From: Adiantum capillus-veneris
Taxonomy: Eukaryota > Streptophyta > Polypodiopsida > Polypodiales > Pteridaceae
DNA: 64,000 nt
Reading direction: 5' to 3'
Assembly: GCA_014529385.2 (NCBI GenBank)
Contig: CM043967.1
Location: 439,001-503,000, forward strand
In this document: piece by piece, positions 19,842-32,296 of the stretch
Position numbering within the stretch: the stretch's first letter is position 1
Layout of the letters: each line of letters starts with the position of its first letter
The notes under the pieces: model-generated
Told to the model about the DNA's origin: nothing
What the model saw: only the letters and a program-made list of their open reading frames with translations
The model's database searches: none
Program-made: the position numbers and the translations under genes

Positions 19842-22800
19842 ATGAAATTCCCACATCCTTCTCTTATTTTAACAACATTAATTTTTACGTTATATTGAAG
19901 TTTGATTCTTTTATTTATAACAAGTATCGAATTCTATTTATAAATACTCCTACTTTAAGCTTGACTTTGTGATCACTTTTTGAAATTCCTCATTAACACT
20001 AAGCAACACTATGTGATTTTTTGCATGACTTCATTCATAAATTGATGCTATAAACGGATATGAATACATTTGTGAGCTTACAAATTGTGGCACTTACAAA
20101 TTTATGGAGATTTTTTGGCCGTGTCCTATTTAAAATGCCTCATTGATATATTTTTCTAGTTCATTATATTTAACCTTGTTTAGTCCACAAAAGTTTACTA
20201 TACTCCAAGTGTCTATCTTGACTCACATTACCCCAATGACTTTATTGCTGACCTTCAATTTTCATAACTTGTTAGCCTCTAGTGATTCACAAAGACCTAT
20301 GTGGAACATAAGGTGAGCTACCTAGTTTCTTGACCTTAACGCATGCATATCATCACAAACACGCACATTTAGAGAGCAGCAAACATGTTACTCCTTTCCT
20401 CACTCCACATTAACACCTCTCATTCTTACGTTCACTTTGTATTGCACACGATTCATCTAAGAGTAATACTATTTTTCTTTTCATTATTTGCAAGTCATAC
20501 CTGCCATCAAAAGATGTGTTCGCCAATATCTTTAAGTTTTTTTAATTGTGTCGTATATAGTCTTGAGTATGACAAGTCCTTTGTCTAAAATTAATCTCAC
20601 TATTTAGTTTTGAATCTCTTGTACATTCGTATTGCTTTATAGGTTAAATTACACTACTACTCTTTTCAAGTATTTCTTGCACGTATACTAATTTCCATTC
20701 AACTGCATGGCCCATTAAAGTGACACATTCAACCCTCATTAACTATGCTTTGGTATTAGTTTGCTAGTTGCAACTCTCTCTAGCTTCTACATGAACTGTG
20801 TTTGCGACACCCCCCTGATCCAAATTATGACTCTTTCAATTATAGCTCTCTCCACACGTACACACACAGCTGAATACTCAAACATTGCTAAGGTCATGTC
20901 TTCTAGCTACTTGCACTCTATGAAATTTTTATTGACATGATTTATCATTAAGCTATGGATCTACTCATATGACCACAAGGTGCTCTATGATCGTGCACAA
21001 CAATTTGTAAATATTTTGCTACTCAAACATACTCCAATTTGGTCTCAAATGGTCGTACATATTTTATTTTATGCCTCGCCTTGTCCATTGATCACATGCA
21101 CATAGATTTTCCAATTCAGGAAGTGTGTGAGTGTTCTTCATGATGCAAATTCACCAATTTAGGCATCACGCTAATAAACAATTGACTCATTAGTTTAAAT
21201 AATTTTAGTGTAGATTCGTCGATTTTGGCAACACAAGTGTAGATTTGTTGATTTAGGTAGCGTGATTCATTGGTGTCGATTCGCCAATTTAGGAGACACC
21301 AATTACAAAATCATGTTGCAGTGGCTGGCCACCACTACACTTAGTGTGATTTTGTACCCGGGTATGGAAATCAAAGTGATTTGGATGTGGATTTGAAGTT
21401 GGATATGGATTTGGTTAGTGATGATTTTATGTCAACAGTCTCTACGAGATTGGACCTGATATTTACGAGAGTTGATTACTTAACGATGACTAAGCTAAGT
21501 GCTTATTATAAAACAGAATGAAAATTAGTGCTAGTGCAAGAAGGGCCACTACCATTACTTTACATCTAGGTAATCCCTTTGCCAACTGCTTCCGAAAAAA
21601 AATGCAAATTAATGCTAGTGAGGATGGTCCTGACTTGAGATTGCAAACTTTAAAAGTATAAAAGTGCCTGCCACCAAGGGACCGATACTACCACAACCCT
21701 CACCTAAGAGAGACCTGCAACACAAACATGGAAAGTGCACACATGAGGCAAGAAAACAACAAAGGCTACCAAAACCACAGTCTTTAGTGCAAAAGATAGC
21801 TTTGAAATGAGCTCCGGGCTCCCCACGACAAATGCCAAAAAAAGATCTTCATAACTGTGGCCACTTTGGATTCCAAATTTTTTTCTTGATTGTCACCCAT
21901 TGATCTTCTAGACCATTGTTTCCTTCACTGTTTATCTAGGGGGGCAAACTAGTCAGGTTCATGCATTAAAACTTGATATATGCCCTTGGTAAGCGGTTCA
22001 AAGAATTGTCTACACATGGGCCATTTATAGGCTTTCCACTTGAAGTTTGATTCACGAATAAGCATCAAAATATTATCCAATCTTTTCACATCTCTATTAA
22101 ACATCAATTTTTCATTGCCATTGAGGTTAAACTAGGTAGCCAATATGTTTGAATCCTTCTAGCTCTTGTTGTTGTCGGCCGAGCATTAGCACAATTTTTA
22201 ACCGGACTTCCAGCGGTTTCTACCACGCGCACGACCACCCGAAAGGCTCCAGACATGAGAGGTAGGCTCACCACCTTGAGTTTTTCGCGTATGTTTGATG
22301 TTTTGTTGCGAAAACTAGCATAGGGTACACACGGGAAGCGAGCAGTAGAGACCTACAGGTAGAAGTGGCCACCTAACGGCTAACCCAAAAGCAATAAGGC
22401 TTCATCGGCGGCTTACCCTAGCATAGGAGACCACTTTTGAATGCACAAAGGTGGCGAAAAACCATTGGGAAAAACCCTAACAGCTAGAGCCCTGCAAGAG
22501 GCCACCAAATGGTAAATCAGTGGAAAGGCGCCCAAATGCTACCAAAACTCATGGGTAGGAGCATCTCGACATGCTCTTCAATTCTACATAGCCCACATGG
22601 CCATAAGGCGACTTGAAGTGGCACTAAGCTTCAGAAATGACATCAGACACACAAAGCGTCAACTAGATCTCACGGCCAAACCGGATGTCCGTTTGCCACC
22701 AAACTTCACGAGCGGATTTCCTAGACCATCAACAACCAAGTCCTATGGTGGTAGACCACCACAAGTCATTGACGACATGTAAACGCGACCACGGGCTCTT

Positions 22801-23082
22801 CTAGAGCGACAAATTGCCAAACGGGGCTCCGTAGAAGCCAAAGCCAACAAAAACCATATGGAAAGGATCCCCAAGGAACCGTGAAGCTATGGAGACTAAC
22901 ATCAAGAAATTTCATCGCCGAAAAGCACTCCAAGAGTCAAAAAACGTCTCAGAGGCTCTGAAAGCCAAACAAGGAGTTTCTGTCTATCTATTTAACTTTT
23001 TTGTTGAAATAGGACTTAAAAGGGACTCAGGGGGGCTCAGGGCAGGCACCAGTAGCACTTCTCATATAAATTTCATCAGGAC
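19842..23082. other. Unique AT-rich DNA and probable start of P1 leader
   Basis: No ORF with recognisable content. Small hairpins lie at 21141-21301. No copy of the P1 LTR is found here, so P1 has lost its 5' LTR or it is too decayed to see, and the left end of P1 cannot be placed; the GC-richer part after about 22200 is probably P1 leader. Confidence 0.5.
21141..21301. repeat. Cluster of small hairpins sharing one loop motif
   Basis: TGATGC/GCATCA arms (21141-21146, 21163-21168) and TGGTGTC/GACACCA arms (21271-21277, 21295-21301) enclose nearly the same loop, ATTC(A/G)CCAATTTAGG. Two related copies between them (from about 21208 and 21237) have weaker GTGT/ACAC-type arms. Confidence 0.55.
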
Positions 23083-23102
23083 ACATCCTACGCGTAGGAT
23101 GT
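23083..23102. repeat. P1 leader palindrome 1 (perfect, 20 bp)
   Basis: Half-site ACATCCTACG plus its exact reverse complement; centre 23092.5. Confidence 0.92.
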
Positions 23103-23364
23103 CTCAAGGCCATATCTGGGAACCAAACTCAACATCTCATCTCATACACAGTTTCTACATAGCCTGTACATGCTAGCCACCACGTTTCATCACATTTGGA
23201 CAAAAGACGACCTCATATGCATCAGAAAACAGAAAGTCAGAGCATAGAGGCAATAATGGGTCATAGACCTACCAAAACTAGTCCAAATCACATGAAACTT
23301 GCACAATATACTCATGAGAACACTGCCAAGCTAACTGTGGGGTCAGATGTGAAAATTGATGAAA

Positions 23365-23390
23365 TAGACATCCTACACGTAGGATGTCTA
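23365..23390. repeat. P1 leader palindrome 2 (26 bp, one central mismatch)
   Basis: Half-site TAGACATCCTAC then a central A/C mismatch and the reverse complement; centre 23377.5, 285 bp after the first. Confidence 0.92.
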
Positions 23391-23651
23391 AATGACCTAT
23401 TTGACCTCCAGCTGGTGTTTTTGAGTTCCAGATCTCTTTATAGCACCTTCATAAGCTCATGTATCAAATTTCAAGCCATTCCCATCACATTTGGCCCCTA
23501 AAACCTCTAAGATGCACTTTTTTGAGCCTAAAAACACTACACGTGCTCTTAACAACACCAATGCTTATCCAAATCAAAATCTAAGAGCACGGCCGTGTTC
23601 CACATGCTAAGGGCTACCCCCAGAACCAACTTCAAGTCATTCTGATAAAAT

Positions 23652-23675
23652 AGACATCCTACGCGTAGGATGTCT
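23652..23675. repeat. P1 leader palindrome 3 (perfect, 24 bp)
   Basis: Half-site AGACATCCTACG plus exact reverse complement; centre 23663.5, 286 bp after the second. Confidence 0.92.
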
Positions 23676-23934
23676 CCAGTGTGATATTGACCTACTGTGC
23701 AGGATCTGACTTCATGAGAGCCATTAACATGATATAAGAAGCCCGTGTATCAAATTTCAACCCAATTGAATATTATTTGCCACTTGTTTAGGACATCCTA
23801 CCCAATTTGTGAGCCAAAAGCCTAAATCTACCCAAAATTGCACTTTTTGATGCCCAAACCCAATTCCAATGACATAGCCATGTTGCACAGGTCAAGGGCC
23901 ACAAGTCTGCCAAGTTTCACCAAAAACAGAGAAG

Positions 23935-23962
23935 GTAGACATCCTACGTGTAGGATGTCTAC
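23935..23962. repeat. P1 leader palindrome 4 (28 bp, central G:T)
   Basis: Half-site GTAGACATCCTAC, centre G/T (a wobble pair in RNA), then the reverse complement; centre 23948.5, 285 bp after the third and about 180 bp before the ORF1 start. Confidence 0.92.
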
Positions 23963-24126
23963 ATGATTATTTTTTAGCTAGAAAGTTACTGTGAGAAAAT
24001 GCGGAGTTTCCCTAGTTCCTTTTGAGTTTTATTTTCAATTTTCAAGTCATTTGGGTAGTCAGAACTCAGTTTATCAGCTAATATATAAAAAATGCTAACT
24101 TTGGAGTAATGAGTGCAACATGATCC

Positions 24127-25268
24127 ATGGCAGCCACAAAATCACCTGCAAAGAAGAAGAGGATGACTATGAAGGACTACTTAGAAGAAGTGGAGCCTTT
24201 TGTGATCCCAGAGGGAACCCTAAAGCCCACAAGCACATGGATTCAAGATGATCTGCTAGAGACCAATGATCTGAGAATCTACCAAGGAGTATTCAAAGAT
24301 CCAGACGGAAATGTAGTGGAGCTACCCATGGTACCTCGAGAGCTCAATGAATTTGTTAGGAGCAAGATGGGAGATTACTTGGAGAAGCTGGATCTGCACA
24401 ACTACTTTGAAGCCTTGCCAGCAGGGATTGATATTAAAAGAGTGTGGGAATTTTTCACCACAATCAAAGAAGATGGAGTGGCCCGAGTCACAAATCTGCA
24501 AGGCAAGCCTGATACAATGATTGTCATCACAGAGAAGGTGGTGGCAGCCGCACCTGACATCTCAAACAAAGGAGACAATGTAACAAAGAGGCGAGATGAA
24601 GTCAAGGTCTACTCAGAAAAGAAGAATAACTACACATTTGAAGATATTGCAAACCCGAAGGTGGCTATCACGAGTCAACTATACAATCAATACTTCCACA
24701 TGTGTACAAAGCGGTCATAGAAATAAAGGATGCCACCTGGAGCCATTGCCACCACTTTCACATGGGCAATGCAGAAGAGCAAAGCAAAAGAGATAAATTA
24801 TGCTGCTTACATCCACGAAAATCTTGTGAAGATGGGGACCAAAAATCCCACCTATATTGTACCTGGTGAGCTGATAACAAAAGTTGTCTATGAAGCACGG
24901 CATGCCAAGGGAAACTAGCCTCTACCTCCCTCACAAAATGATTGGCTAAAGCTAAAGGAAGACAAGGAAGAAGAACCTCCCAAGGCACCCAGGGTATCCA
25001 CAAGGATGAAGTGCCGGTTAGAGACCGTGCTAGAAGAGCTTCCAGAGTCATAGAAGGGAAAGAAAGAAAATCTACAAGTGCCAATTAAGGAAACCAAGTC
25101 ATAGAAACAGGCGCACCTAGAAAGACTGATGGAAAGTTTCAGAGCCGAGAGAGCACTCAAAGGGGATCTGAGCGAGTTGTGGAAGCCATCCCTTGAAGCT
25201 ATGTCCGGATCATCTCGAAGGGTTCATCGGATCGGTTCGAAGATTATATCAAAAACTTTGAAATCTTA
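24127..25268 (+). pseudogene. P1 ORF1, unknown protein, interrupted
   Basis: The first 197 residues are open from ATG at 24127 (MAATKSPAKKKRM, a basic N-terminus). The same frame continues after stops at about 24718, 24724 and 24916 to about 25268. It aligns throughout with P2 ORF1: shared segments include an IYQG box, PxGIDxKRV, and a later TTFTWAM / TTLTWAM segment, then PPxxQNDWL near the C-terminus. I recognise no catalytic motif. By position it may be a gag/capsid analogue, with remote resemblance in layout to plant 'putative transposon protein' ORFs, but this is weak. Both copies start within GATCCATGG, which supports this start. Confidence 0.65.
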
Positions 25269-26680
25269 GATGTTACGGCAGAGAATATCCCGAATATCCC
25301 TTTTACAGAAGAAGAGGTGGACGAAGTGAGACGGCAGCTGCTAGTAGAGCAGGAAGGCCAAGAAAGAGAGAGAAAGACCAAGGCGGATCGAGATTTCAAG
25401 AAGAAGCCACCAACTCCATCCTCAAGCCGGGAATCCAGCCTACCACCATCACCACCTCCTCTTAGTCCTCCACAAACCCAACAAAAAGAGGAGTTGAACA
25501 GACCCGAGGAACAAAAAGAGTCCAAGCAAGAGAAGAACAAAGAGGAAGAGCAGAAGGCAGAAGCTGAGCCAAAAGAGGAGAAGCCAGATCCAGAGGAAAG
25601 AAACTTTAGAATATTTCTTGATCTACTAGCTGCTGGGTACTCTCAAGAAGAGGCAGCTACTGTAGCCTTTGAGTTGGCAAGCACAAGACCCAAGGAACAT
25701 ATGTAGAGCCTTCGGTTAGTAGAGTTGAAGGAGATGGCCATAGATACAATGGACCTACAGCCACCAACCAATGATTGGGATGTGGTAATGCAAAAACTAA
25801 CCGGGCTTAGAGCAAGATCAATGGCCACTGAGAGTGAGATTGATAATCTCAAAACAAATGAAGTTCATATCAAAGCTGAAGTGGACTCACTGCAAAAATA
25901 GGGCCAAGAGAACATAGAGAAACAAACAAAGCTGCAAGCCAATCTGGATGCGGCATTACAAAGATGCCAAGAGATGGAATGACAGAATCAGGCAGCCGAA
26001 CACAAGCTTCAAAGGCCAGAAGAGGAATACAAGAAAATCAGCAAGTCACTGACAGATGCGGAGAAAGAGAGGGACAATCTGACACTACAACTTGCTGATG
26101 AGTCCAAAGAGGTGGAAACCTTGAGAAATGCCAAGAAAAAGGCTGAGATAGAACATGAGGCAAGCCAGGATGAAGTGATACAGTTAAAAGACTAGATGAA
26201 AGTGAAAGATCAGACCATCTAATGGCTAAGGGCATCTCTGGCCAGAGTCAGAGCTGCTAGCTCGACTGGCACAACTTCAGAAAGTGATCTATATGAAGAA
26301 CAGATGAAGAAACTCCAAAAGGAGTCGACACTAGAGAAAAGACAAAGACATATGCTGGCGGAGGGATCTCTTGTAATTCAAAACTGCCTGGAAGAAGAGA
26401 ACAAGGCCATGAAAACTGAGCTAGAAGCCGTGAAAAAGAAGATGGACAAGGAATTTAAGAGATGGCAAACATAATACAAAGACATCAAGAGGAAGCTTGA
26501 GGAGGCGGAAAAAATCAATGCAGATTTGAAAGACCTCCTAGTGAACATGGGAGATCAAGCGAAAGAGGCAAAGAAGGCATTTCAACAGCAGATAGATAAG
26601 TTGAAAGGCCAACAGCAGACGTAAGAGAAACATGTGAGCACTGGGCCATATATCAATGGAAGGCATTGACATAGAAAATG
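25197..26680 (+). pseudogene. P1 ORF2, coiled-coil protein, interrupted
   Basis: The frame opens at 25197 inside ORF1, in the -1 frame, and runs with about nine stops to about 26680. It begins with a segment matching P2 ORF2 (DRFEDYIKNF against LDWFERYIQE), then a Pro/Ser-rich and Glu/Lys-rich linker (25400-25590), then a long heptad-rich stretch typical of a parallel coiled coil. There is no ATG at the expected start, as in P2. The likely role is structural or oligomerising; no enzymatic motif is visible. Confidence 0.6.
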
Positions 26681-27616
26681 TGTCAGATCCAGTGGACACC
26701 AATTTGCAAGACGACATCCTTGTGGGGCCTTCACAAGAACCCCAAGATTTGACACAAGAAGAAGAAGAAAAGCTACAGAAAGCAATAGAAGTGGCAATAC
26801 AAGACACGGCCAATAGAAGCATTGGAGTGGGAGCAGAGAGTGTTTAAATCTATGACTATTCAAAAGATAGATGCCAATATCATTCGGCGTGAATGGCTAC
26901 AACCTTCTCTCCCATATCCTCTTCTAAAGTATGAGGCTGCTACAATCAACAAACGGATAAAAGAGGAGCCAATAGTGCCATTATACAAAGCAGATATCTC
27001 CAAACCAGAAGGAGTCAAGCTGATCGTGGACTCTCAGTCCAAGTGGAGAAAGGTATGGCTCACCAAATATCCGCAATATTTAATTCATCTGGTAGAGGTG
27101 CCTAAAAGAATCAGAGACAACCTCAGTTTTTGCCCTCTACCAAGGATGAGGATATGGAAAGCACACGAGCTGTTGCAAAGAAGACAACGTACATGGTGCA
27201 ATTACCCGAAGCTGCCAGGCTTGAAGGTAGGTGAGAGAATGAGTGAGCAATGCATGGTGAAAACCCTAACGGGTGCCATTAAATTGTTCACTGGCTCGCT
27301 TGACCTATCTTGCATCATGCTTAGAAAAATCTATAAAACCCTTCTGGTGGTTTTCAAAACCTTTAAACCTGGACAGGCAATGGATAGTATCTTCTTCTTC
27401 CAAGATACATACAGATGTGCATACGATCTGTCTGCTCAGCCTTCTCGCGAGGTGATACATGCACTTTATTAGAGAATCATGTTTTTGCCTTCGTATCACC
27501 TCCAGGCCTTTGAAGAAGCCTTCTACACCGGCTTCTTCACCATCAACACAGAGATATTCGGCTCGACATTACTGTCTCAGCATGCGCGATATGAGTCCCT
27601 GCTAAAGATGCACTAA
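26656..27616 (+). pseudogene. P1 ORF3, unknown globular protein, broken
   Basis: An N-terminal piece (26656-26847) is acidic and ends in a Glu-rich helix; a frameshift near 26820 leads to the main piece (26822-27472, 216 residues), and the same frame goes past a TAG to about 27616. It matches P2 ORF3 nearly end to end: LPYPLLKYEA, VDSQSKWRKVWL, LIHLVEVP, NYPKLPG, GERMSEQCMVKTLTG, and after the stop MFLPSYHLQAF. No known domain is recognised. Repeated Trp/Tyr/Pro positions suggest a folded domain. Confidence 0.6.
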
Positions 27617-27666
27617 AGCCTCAACTGAAGAAGAAGCTCTACTGCCATGTCGGGGACAACATGAAC

Positions 27667-27680
27667 TAGGAGGGGGGAAG
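27667..27680 (+). promoter_or_regulatory. P1 polypurine tract
   Basis: AGGAGGGGGGAAG followed directly by TGTTAGC of the LTR. P2 and element A have nearly the same tract. Confidence 0.85.
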
Positions 27681-28611
27681 TGTTAGCAGCTGGACACACC
27701 CAATGGAGAATGATTGTTCGGCAGGATGTTATTTTTTGTAATTATTCTTTTATTGAGAAAAACCATCATTTCACATTTGTAAATAGTGGGGTTTGCAGAA
27801 GCTTCTAGATTGTATCCCATTTTTGACATTTAGATTGAGTGGATGGTTAAATTGGAACATTAGGGTTTGAGATTGTAAGGTATTTATACCACTTTTGACC
27901 TTAATGAAAAAAAAACCTTTGTCATTTTTAAAAAAGTTCTGTCTGTGTGAGTGAGTGTACTCTGTGTACGAGAGAGAGTGAGAGTTTCATCTTGACGCTA
28001 CGCGCGCACCGGTGGTCGGAATCGAGTGTGGAGAAGTGGAACGTATTTCCCCCAAAGAGAGCTACGTGCCAATACCTACATTGCGTGTGTACGACCTGGG
28101 TTTGTGAACTCGATCCACGAGCTACATCTGGTGATTCGATGAGCATACGTTGTCTATTTTCGCATTTCAATATATCCATCGTTCGCAATAAGTAGAGCTA
28201 CACATTAGGCACTTTAGTTTTCGAAAACGACGACCTGCAAATTCCAACCAGACATCCTACGTGATTTTGCACCAGGAGTTTAGAGTTGGGGTTTTGGTTC
28301 ATGGACCTTAGGGAGAGCGACCTATTGGTGTTAATAGGGTTTCCTTCAAGTTTTGTGGCGTTTCGAGAACGTTTGTTGGGTATTTGGCTCTTGAAAGCGT
28401 GGTAGGAAATCTCCTCTTATGCACTCCTGAAGGCTGTAGCTTAGACATTGGGTAGAGACCTCTGTAGGAAGTAGTCGAGAGTCGGTCGAGTGTAAGTTGA
28501 CACCCTATGCTTGCTTCCACACGCCTGCGGGTCGAGCTTCGTCCTTAGCTAACAAATCTTGTTAGGAGAGTTCTCGCTGTGATGACGTCCATCGTGGCGT
28601 ATCCGCCAACA
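27681..28611 (+). repeat. P1 3' LTR (931 bp)
   Basis: Starts TGTTAGCAGC after the polypurine tract and ends CCGCCAACA, a TGTT...AACA inverted terminus. A TATTTATA box at 27881-27888 sits between the inverted arms TAAGGT (27876-27881) and ACCTTA (27898-27903). Its downstream 713 bp are duplicated at 1-714. Satellite begins at the next base. Confidence 0.88.
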
Positions 28612-29678
28612 CCCACAAACATTGTGTGAAATTACAAGTGTTATCATGGCCAGGTGTTGAATGCACCTAGCTTTACGACATGGTTAGAATGTCCAAGTGG
28701 TGGATCTAGGACACACCAACAATTCGAACCAGAATTCAACACTTCGTTACAATGGCCAAGTGGTGGATCTTTAATACACCTACTTCCCAATTCTTAGTCT
28801 AAATGGCCAGGTGGTGGATCTAGGATCTACTCATCCCACAAACATTGTGTAAAATTACAAGTGTTATCATGGCCAGGTGTTGAATATACCTAACTTTAAG
28901 ATGTGGTTACAATGCTAAGTGGTGGATGTAAGAGACACCAACAATTGAATCCATATTTCAAGCATTTGTTTTTATAATTGCCAAGTGGTGAATGTTTGAT
29001 GTATCTACTCCCTTTTTCTTAGTCTAAAAGGCCAAGTGGTGGTTCTAGGATCTACTCATCCCACAAACATTGGGTAAAAATTACAACTATTATGATGGCC
29101 AAGTGTTGAATGCACCTAACTTTAAGACATGGGTTAGAATGGCCAAGTGGTGGATTTAAGAGACACCAACAATTGGATCCACATTTCAAGCCTTCGTTTA
29201 TAATGGCAAAGGGGTGGATATTTGATGCACCTACTTCCCAATTCTTAGTCTAAATGGCCAAGTGGTGGATCTAAGATCTACTGATCCCACAAACATTGTG
29301 TAAAATTACAAGTGTTTTGATGACTAAGTGTTGAATGCACCTGACTTTAAGAGATGGGTTAGAATGGCCAAGTGGTGGATCTAGGAGACACCAACAATTG
29401 GATCCACAATTCAAGCCTTCATTATAATGGCCAAGTGATGGATCTTTGATGCACCTACTTCCCAATTCTTAGTATAAGTGGCCAAGTGGTGGATCTAGGA
29501 TCTACTGATCCCACAAACATTGGATAAAATTACAAGTGTTATGATGACCAAGTGTTGAATATACCTAACTTTAAGACATGGGTTAGAATGGCCAAGTGGT
29601 GGATCTATGAGACACCAACACTTGGATCCACCATTAGAGACTTTGTTATAATGGCCAAGTGGTGTATCTTTGATGTAC
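28612..29678. repeat. 224-bp satellite, left part of array
   Basis: About 4.8 monomers between the P1 LTR end and the insertion point of E4. The monomer is interrupted in TTTGATGTAC and resumes at 38022 with GCACCTAC, so 28612-29678 and 38022-44260 were one array. Confidence 0.93.
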
Positions 29679-29831
29679 TAACAGGAGCAGAGCACGACAC
29701 GGACCGCGACGGCCTCTAAAACGCCGGGAGCCGATGCACGCCGCAAGCCGGTCACAGTGAAGCGAATAGGGGGCACCACCTAGCTTTGAGCAGCTAGAAC
29801 GCAGATAACGGTGATTTGAAATATCACGAAT

Positions 29832-29888
<57 letters not shown>

Positions 29889-30753
29889 TGGAGAGAATAG
29901 ACAGGTGATGAAAGCCCTCGGGGGTGTGAGGGAGAATTATTCTCTTGCAATATTTACAACAACCTTATGTTCGGCGAGGTGGCACATCATGGTGATAGAG
30001 AGATAGAGGGAGAGATTGTGAACCTACTTGGTGCATTCTCTAGAGATGATTCATTGACATGAAAACTTGCTGACATGAGTGTGTGTGCATTGACCATTGG
30101 AGTCGAGATGTGGACATAGCTTCTTTTACATAGTACAAATTCCCAAAGAAAATTGCTACACTAAGTCCCTCTCTTGTGATGCAGATGTTGCCAATTCCTC
30201 CCAGCAAAATACTACCAAGTGCTGACCTCTCATGAACTTGCCCCCCTCACTCCCCCCGACAGTGACCTCTCAGTGCCCTTTTATAGGTGTTGGCTGCTTT
30301 AGATTAGGATAATTTTGTGTGATTAGGATAATCTAATCAGGGGAGACAAAGCAAGGTGGTGGGCCCTGGGTGGTTCACCCTTGCTTTGTATTGGGAAATA
30401 TTATAAGGGAAACCTCTAGGTGGGCCTTTGTGACCATCACCTAGAGAGATGAGAATTTACAAATTTGAGATTTTTACAAGATTTGGTTGAAACTGGGAAA
30501 AAAATGATGATAACCTACGGTTTTTACTGAAGAGGGCATCATGGATGTGATGCTGGCGAATGGAGACCTTGCTAGTGCGTCGGTGTAGCGCGTTCATCAC
30601 TTTTGAGGTCGGCCGGGGCATGCCTTCGGCGCCTTTGCTTGTTTTGGTGTTGGTGTCGCGAGATTTAGGTCGTCTTCCTTCTTGTCAATGTCGATGTCTT
30701 TTGGTTTTTCTTCTTCTATTTTTTTTATGCTGTGAGTATACGTATATACATGC

Positions 30754-30786
<33 letters not shown>

Positions 30787-31307
30787 AGTGTGAGTGTGTA
30801 TATGTATGGATGTATGTATGTGCGTATTAGCGTGTGTGTGTATATATGTGTGTCGACCAATGTGTGTGGGAACGGGGGGGAGTATATTATGTATATATAT
30901 ATATAGATATATATATATTTTTTAATTTTTCGGTGGTTCTTATTGCAGAGAACGGTGTGGATGAGAGATGGGGAGAGTGTGTGTGCGAGGACGTTGTGTG
31001 TGGGTAAGGGAGTGTGTGTGTGTGTGTGTGTGTGAGCGCAGCGTCTACGGGCTGAGAGCGAGAGTGAGGAGATAGCGGCCTGCACAACACAACGCGCGCG
31101 AGAGAGAGAGTGAGGGCGGGGTGAAGTGGCGAGGGAGGGAGAGGGAGATAGGGTGTGTGCGTGTGGCGTCTTTTTTCCAATGCGCCCGCACGGGCTGGGT
31201 CCGGGAGCGAGAGAGAGAGCATGACCTGGGTGGCCCATATCCGACAGAGGGTGCAAAAGGGGAGAGGGGGTATAGTCAACGGAAAAGAGGGGGAGGGTTT
31301 TAGGAGT

Positions 31308-31387
<80 letters not shown>

Positions 31388-31485
31388 TTCCTATATGGCG
31401 GTTTCCCACCATGGGGGAGAGCAAGAGAGTGTGTGTGAGTGAGGGGGGGGGATAGGATAGGGAAAGAGTGGCTATGTGGAGGGGA

Positions 31486-31572
<87 letters not shown>

Positions 31573-31602
31573 TTCTCTACTTTTTTCCGCGGGGCCGCTC
31601 TC

Positions 31603-31697
<95 letters not shown>

Positions 31698-31879
31698 TGG
31701 GAGGGGAAGATGGGGGGGGGGGGGGGGGTGGGTTAGGCCGGTGGTCCACTAGAGTTGGGAAGAAAACAAGGGGGGGGGGGGGGGTTATAGGGAGGAGAGT
31801 GAGGCCGAAGGGGGTGTGGACGAGAGGGGAGATGGGGTGGGTATAGTATGGAGGCCTGCTAGGGTTGGGATGTGGACGA

Positions 31880-31964
<85 letters not shown>

Positions 31965-31991
31965 TTGAAATGCGTGGCGGACCGGCCATCA
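29679..31991 (-). repeat. E4 3' LTR (left, 2313 bp)
   Basis: Pairs with 35555-38021. It lacks about 290 bp present at 37735-38010 in the right copy. On the minus strand a TATAAAAG box is at 30285-30278. It contains (CA)n at 29833-29884, (TG)n near 30760-30787 and 31006-31034, (GA)n at about 31310-31384, 31494-31565, 31607-31694 and 31884-31961, and G runs at about 31711-31728 and 31770-31784. Long Ser-Leu or Glu-Arg frames here are translations of these repeats, not genes. Confidence 0.85.
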
Positions 31992-32007
31992 TTAGCCCTC
32001 CCCTTTT
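31992..32007 (-). promoter_or_regulatory. E4 polypurine tract
   Basis: Minus strand AAAAGGGGAGGGCTAA just before the TGATGGCCGG start of the left LTR. Confidence 0.65.
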
Positions 32008-32296
32008 GGCTAGAGGCATTCATGTCTCTAGCCCTTACTTTGATTCTTCTTCAGTTGATCTGTAGGAGCCGATATTGAGTTGCCTTCTGAACTAGCCATT
32101 CCATTTGGCCATTGGTGAGATTTTTGGGATATTCATGAATCTGCAACAGGTCCGTGTGATAGCCTATTCTTTGGAATAGTGTGGGCTGGTTAAATGGGAA
32201 GCCCATGGTTTCCAGAACCTTTTGTCAGTGTCCTCCTGGATCCCAAGTGAAGAATAGGATCATTATCTGCAGTGTCCAAACAATAAAATTTGCATT

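Larger units (their letters stand above)
23083..28611 (+). mobile_element. P1: P-family non-autonomous LTR element, 5' truncated
   Basis: From left: leader with four phased palindromes, three ORF remnants in different frames (24127-27616), polypurine tract and 3' LTR. No protease, RT, RNase H or integrase motif occurs anywhere in 23083-27680. All three proteins are homologous to those of P2, which is in the opposite orientation. The P1 frames are interrupted by many stops, often TAG where P2 or context suggests Gln, so it is an old copy. Confidence 0.8.

Noticed and set aside
21824-21843. Primer-binding-site-like sequence on the minus strand (TGGCATTTGTCGTGGGGA)
   Set aside because: It partly resembles the tRNA-Asp site, but no LTR start, pair or coding region supports an element there.
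22795-22807. A fifth P1 palindrome, GCTCT-TCT-AGAGC, about 291 bp before the first
   Set aside because: Position nearly fits the 285-bp phase, but the sequence is unrelated to the other four and the arms are only five bases.
24402-24605. Minus-strand frame across P1 ORF1, and similar opposite-strand frames over P2 and element A
   Set aside because: They overlap frames with clear homology on the other strand and have no recognisable content.
30597-32019. Long Ser-Leu-rich minus-strand frames of 275 and 239 residues, and Glu-Arg frames on the plus strand
   Set aside because: They are translations of (GA)n and (CA)n microsatellites in the E4 LTR; the same false frames recur in the other LTR at 36783-37779.
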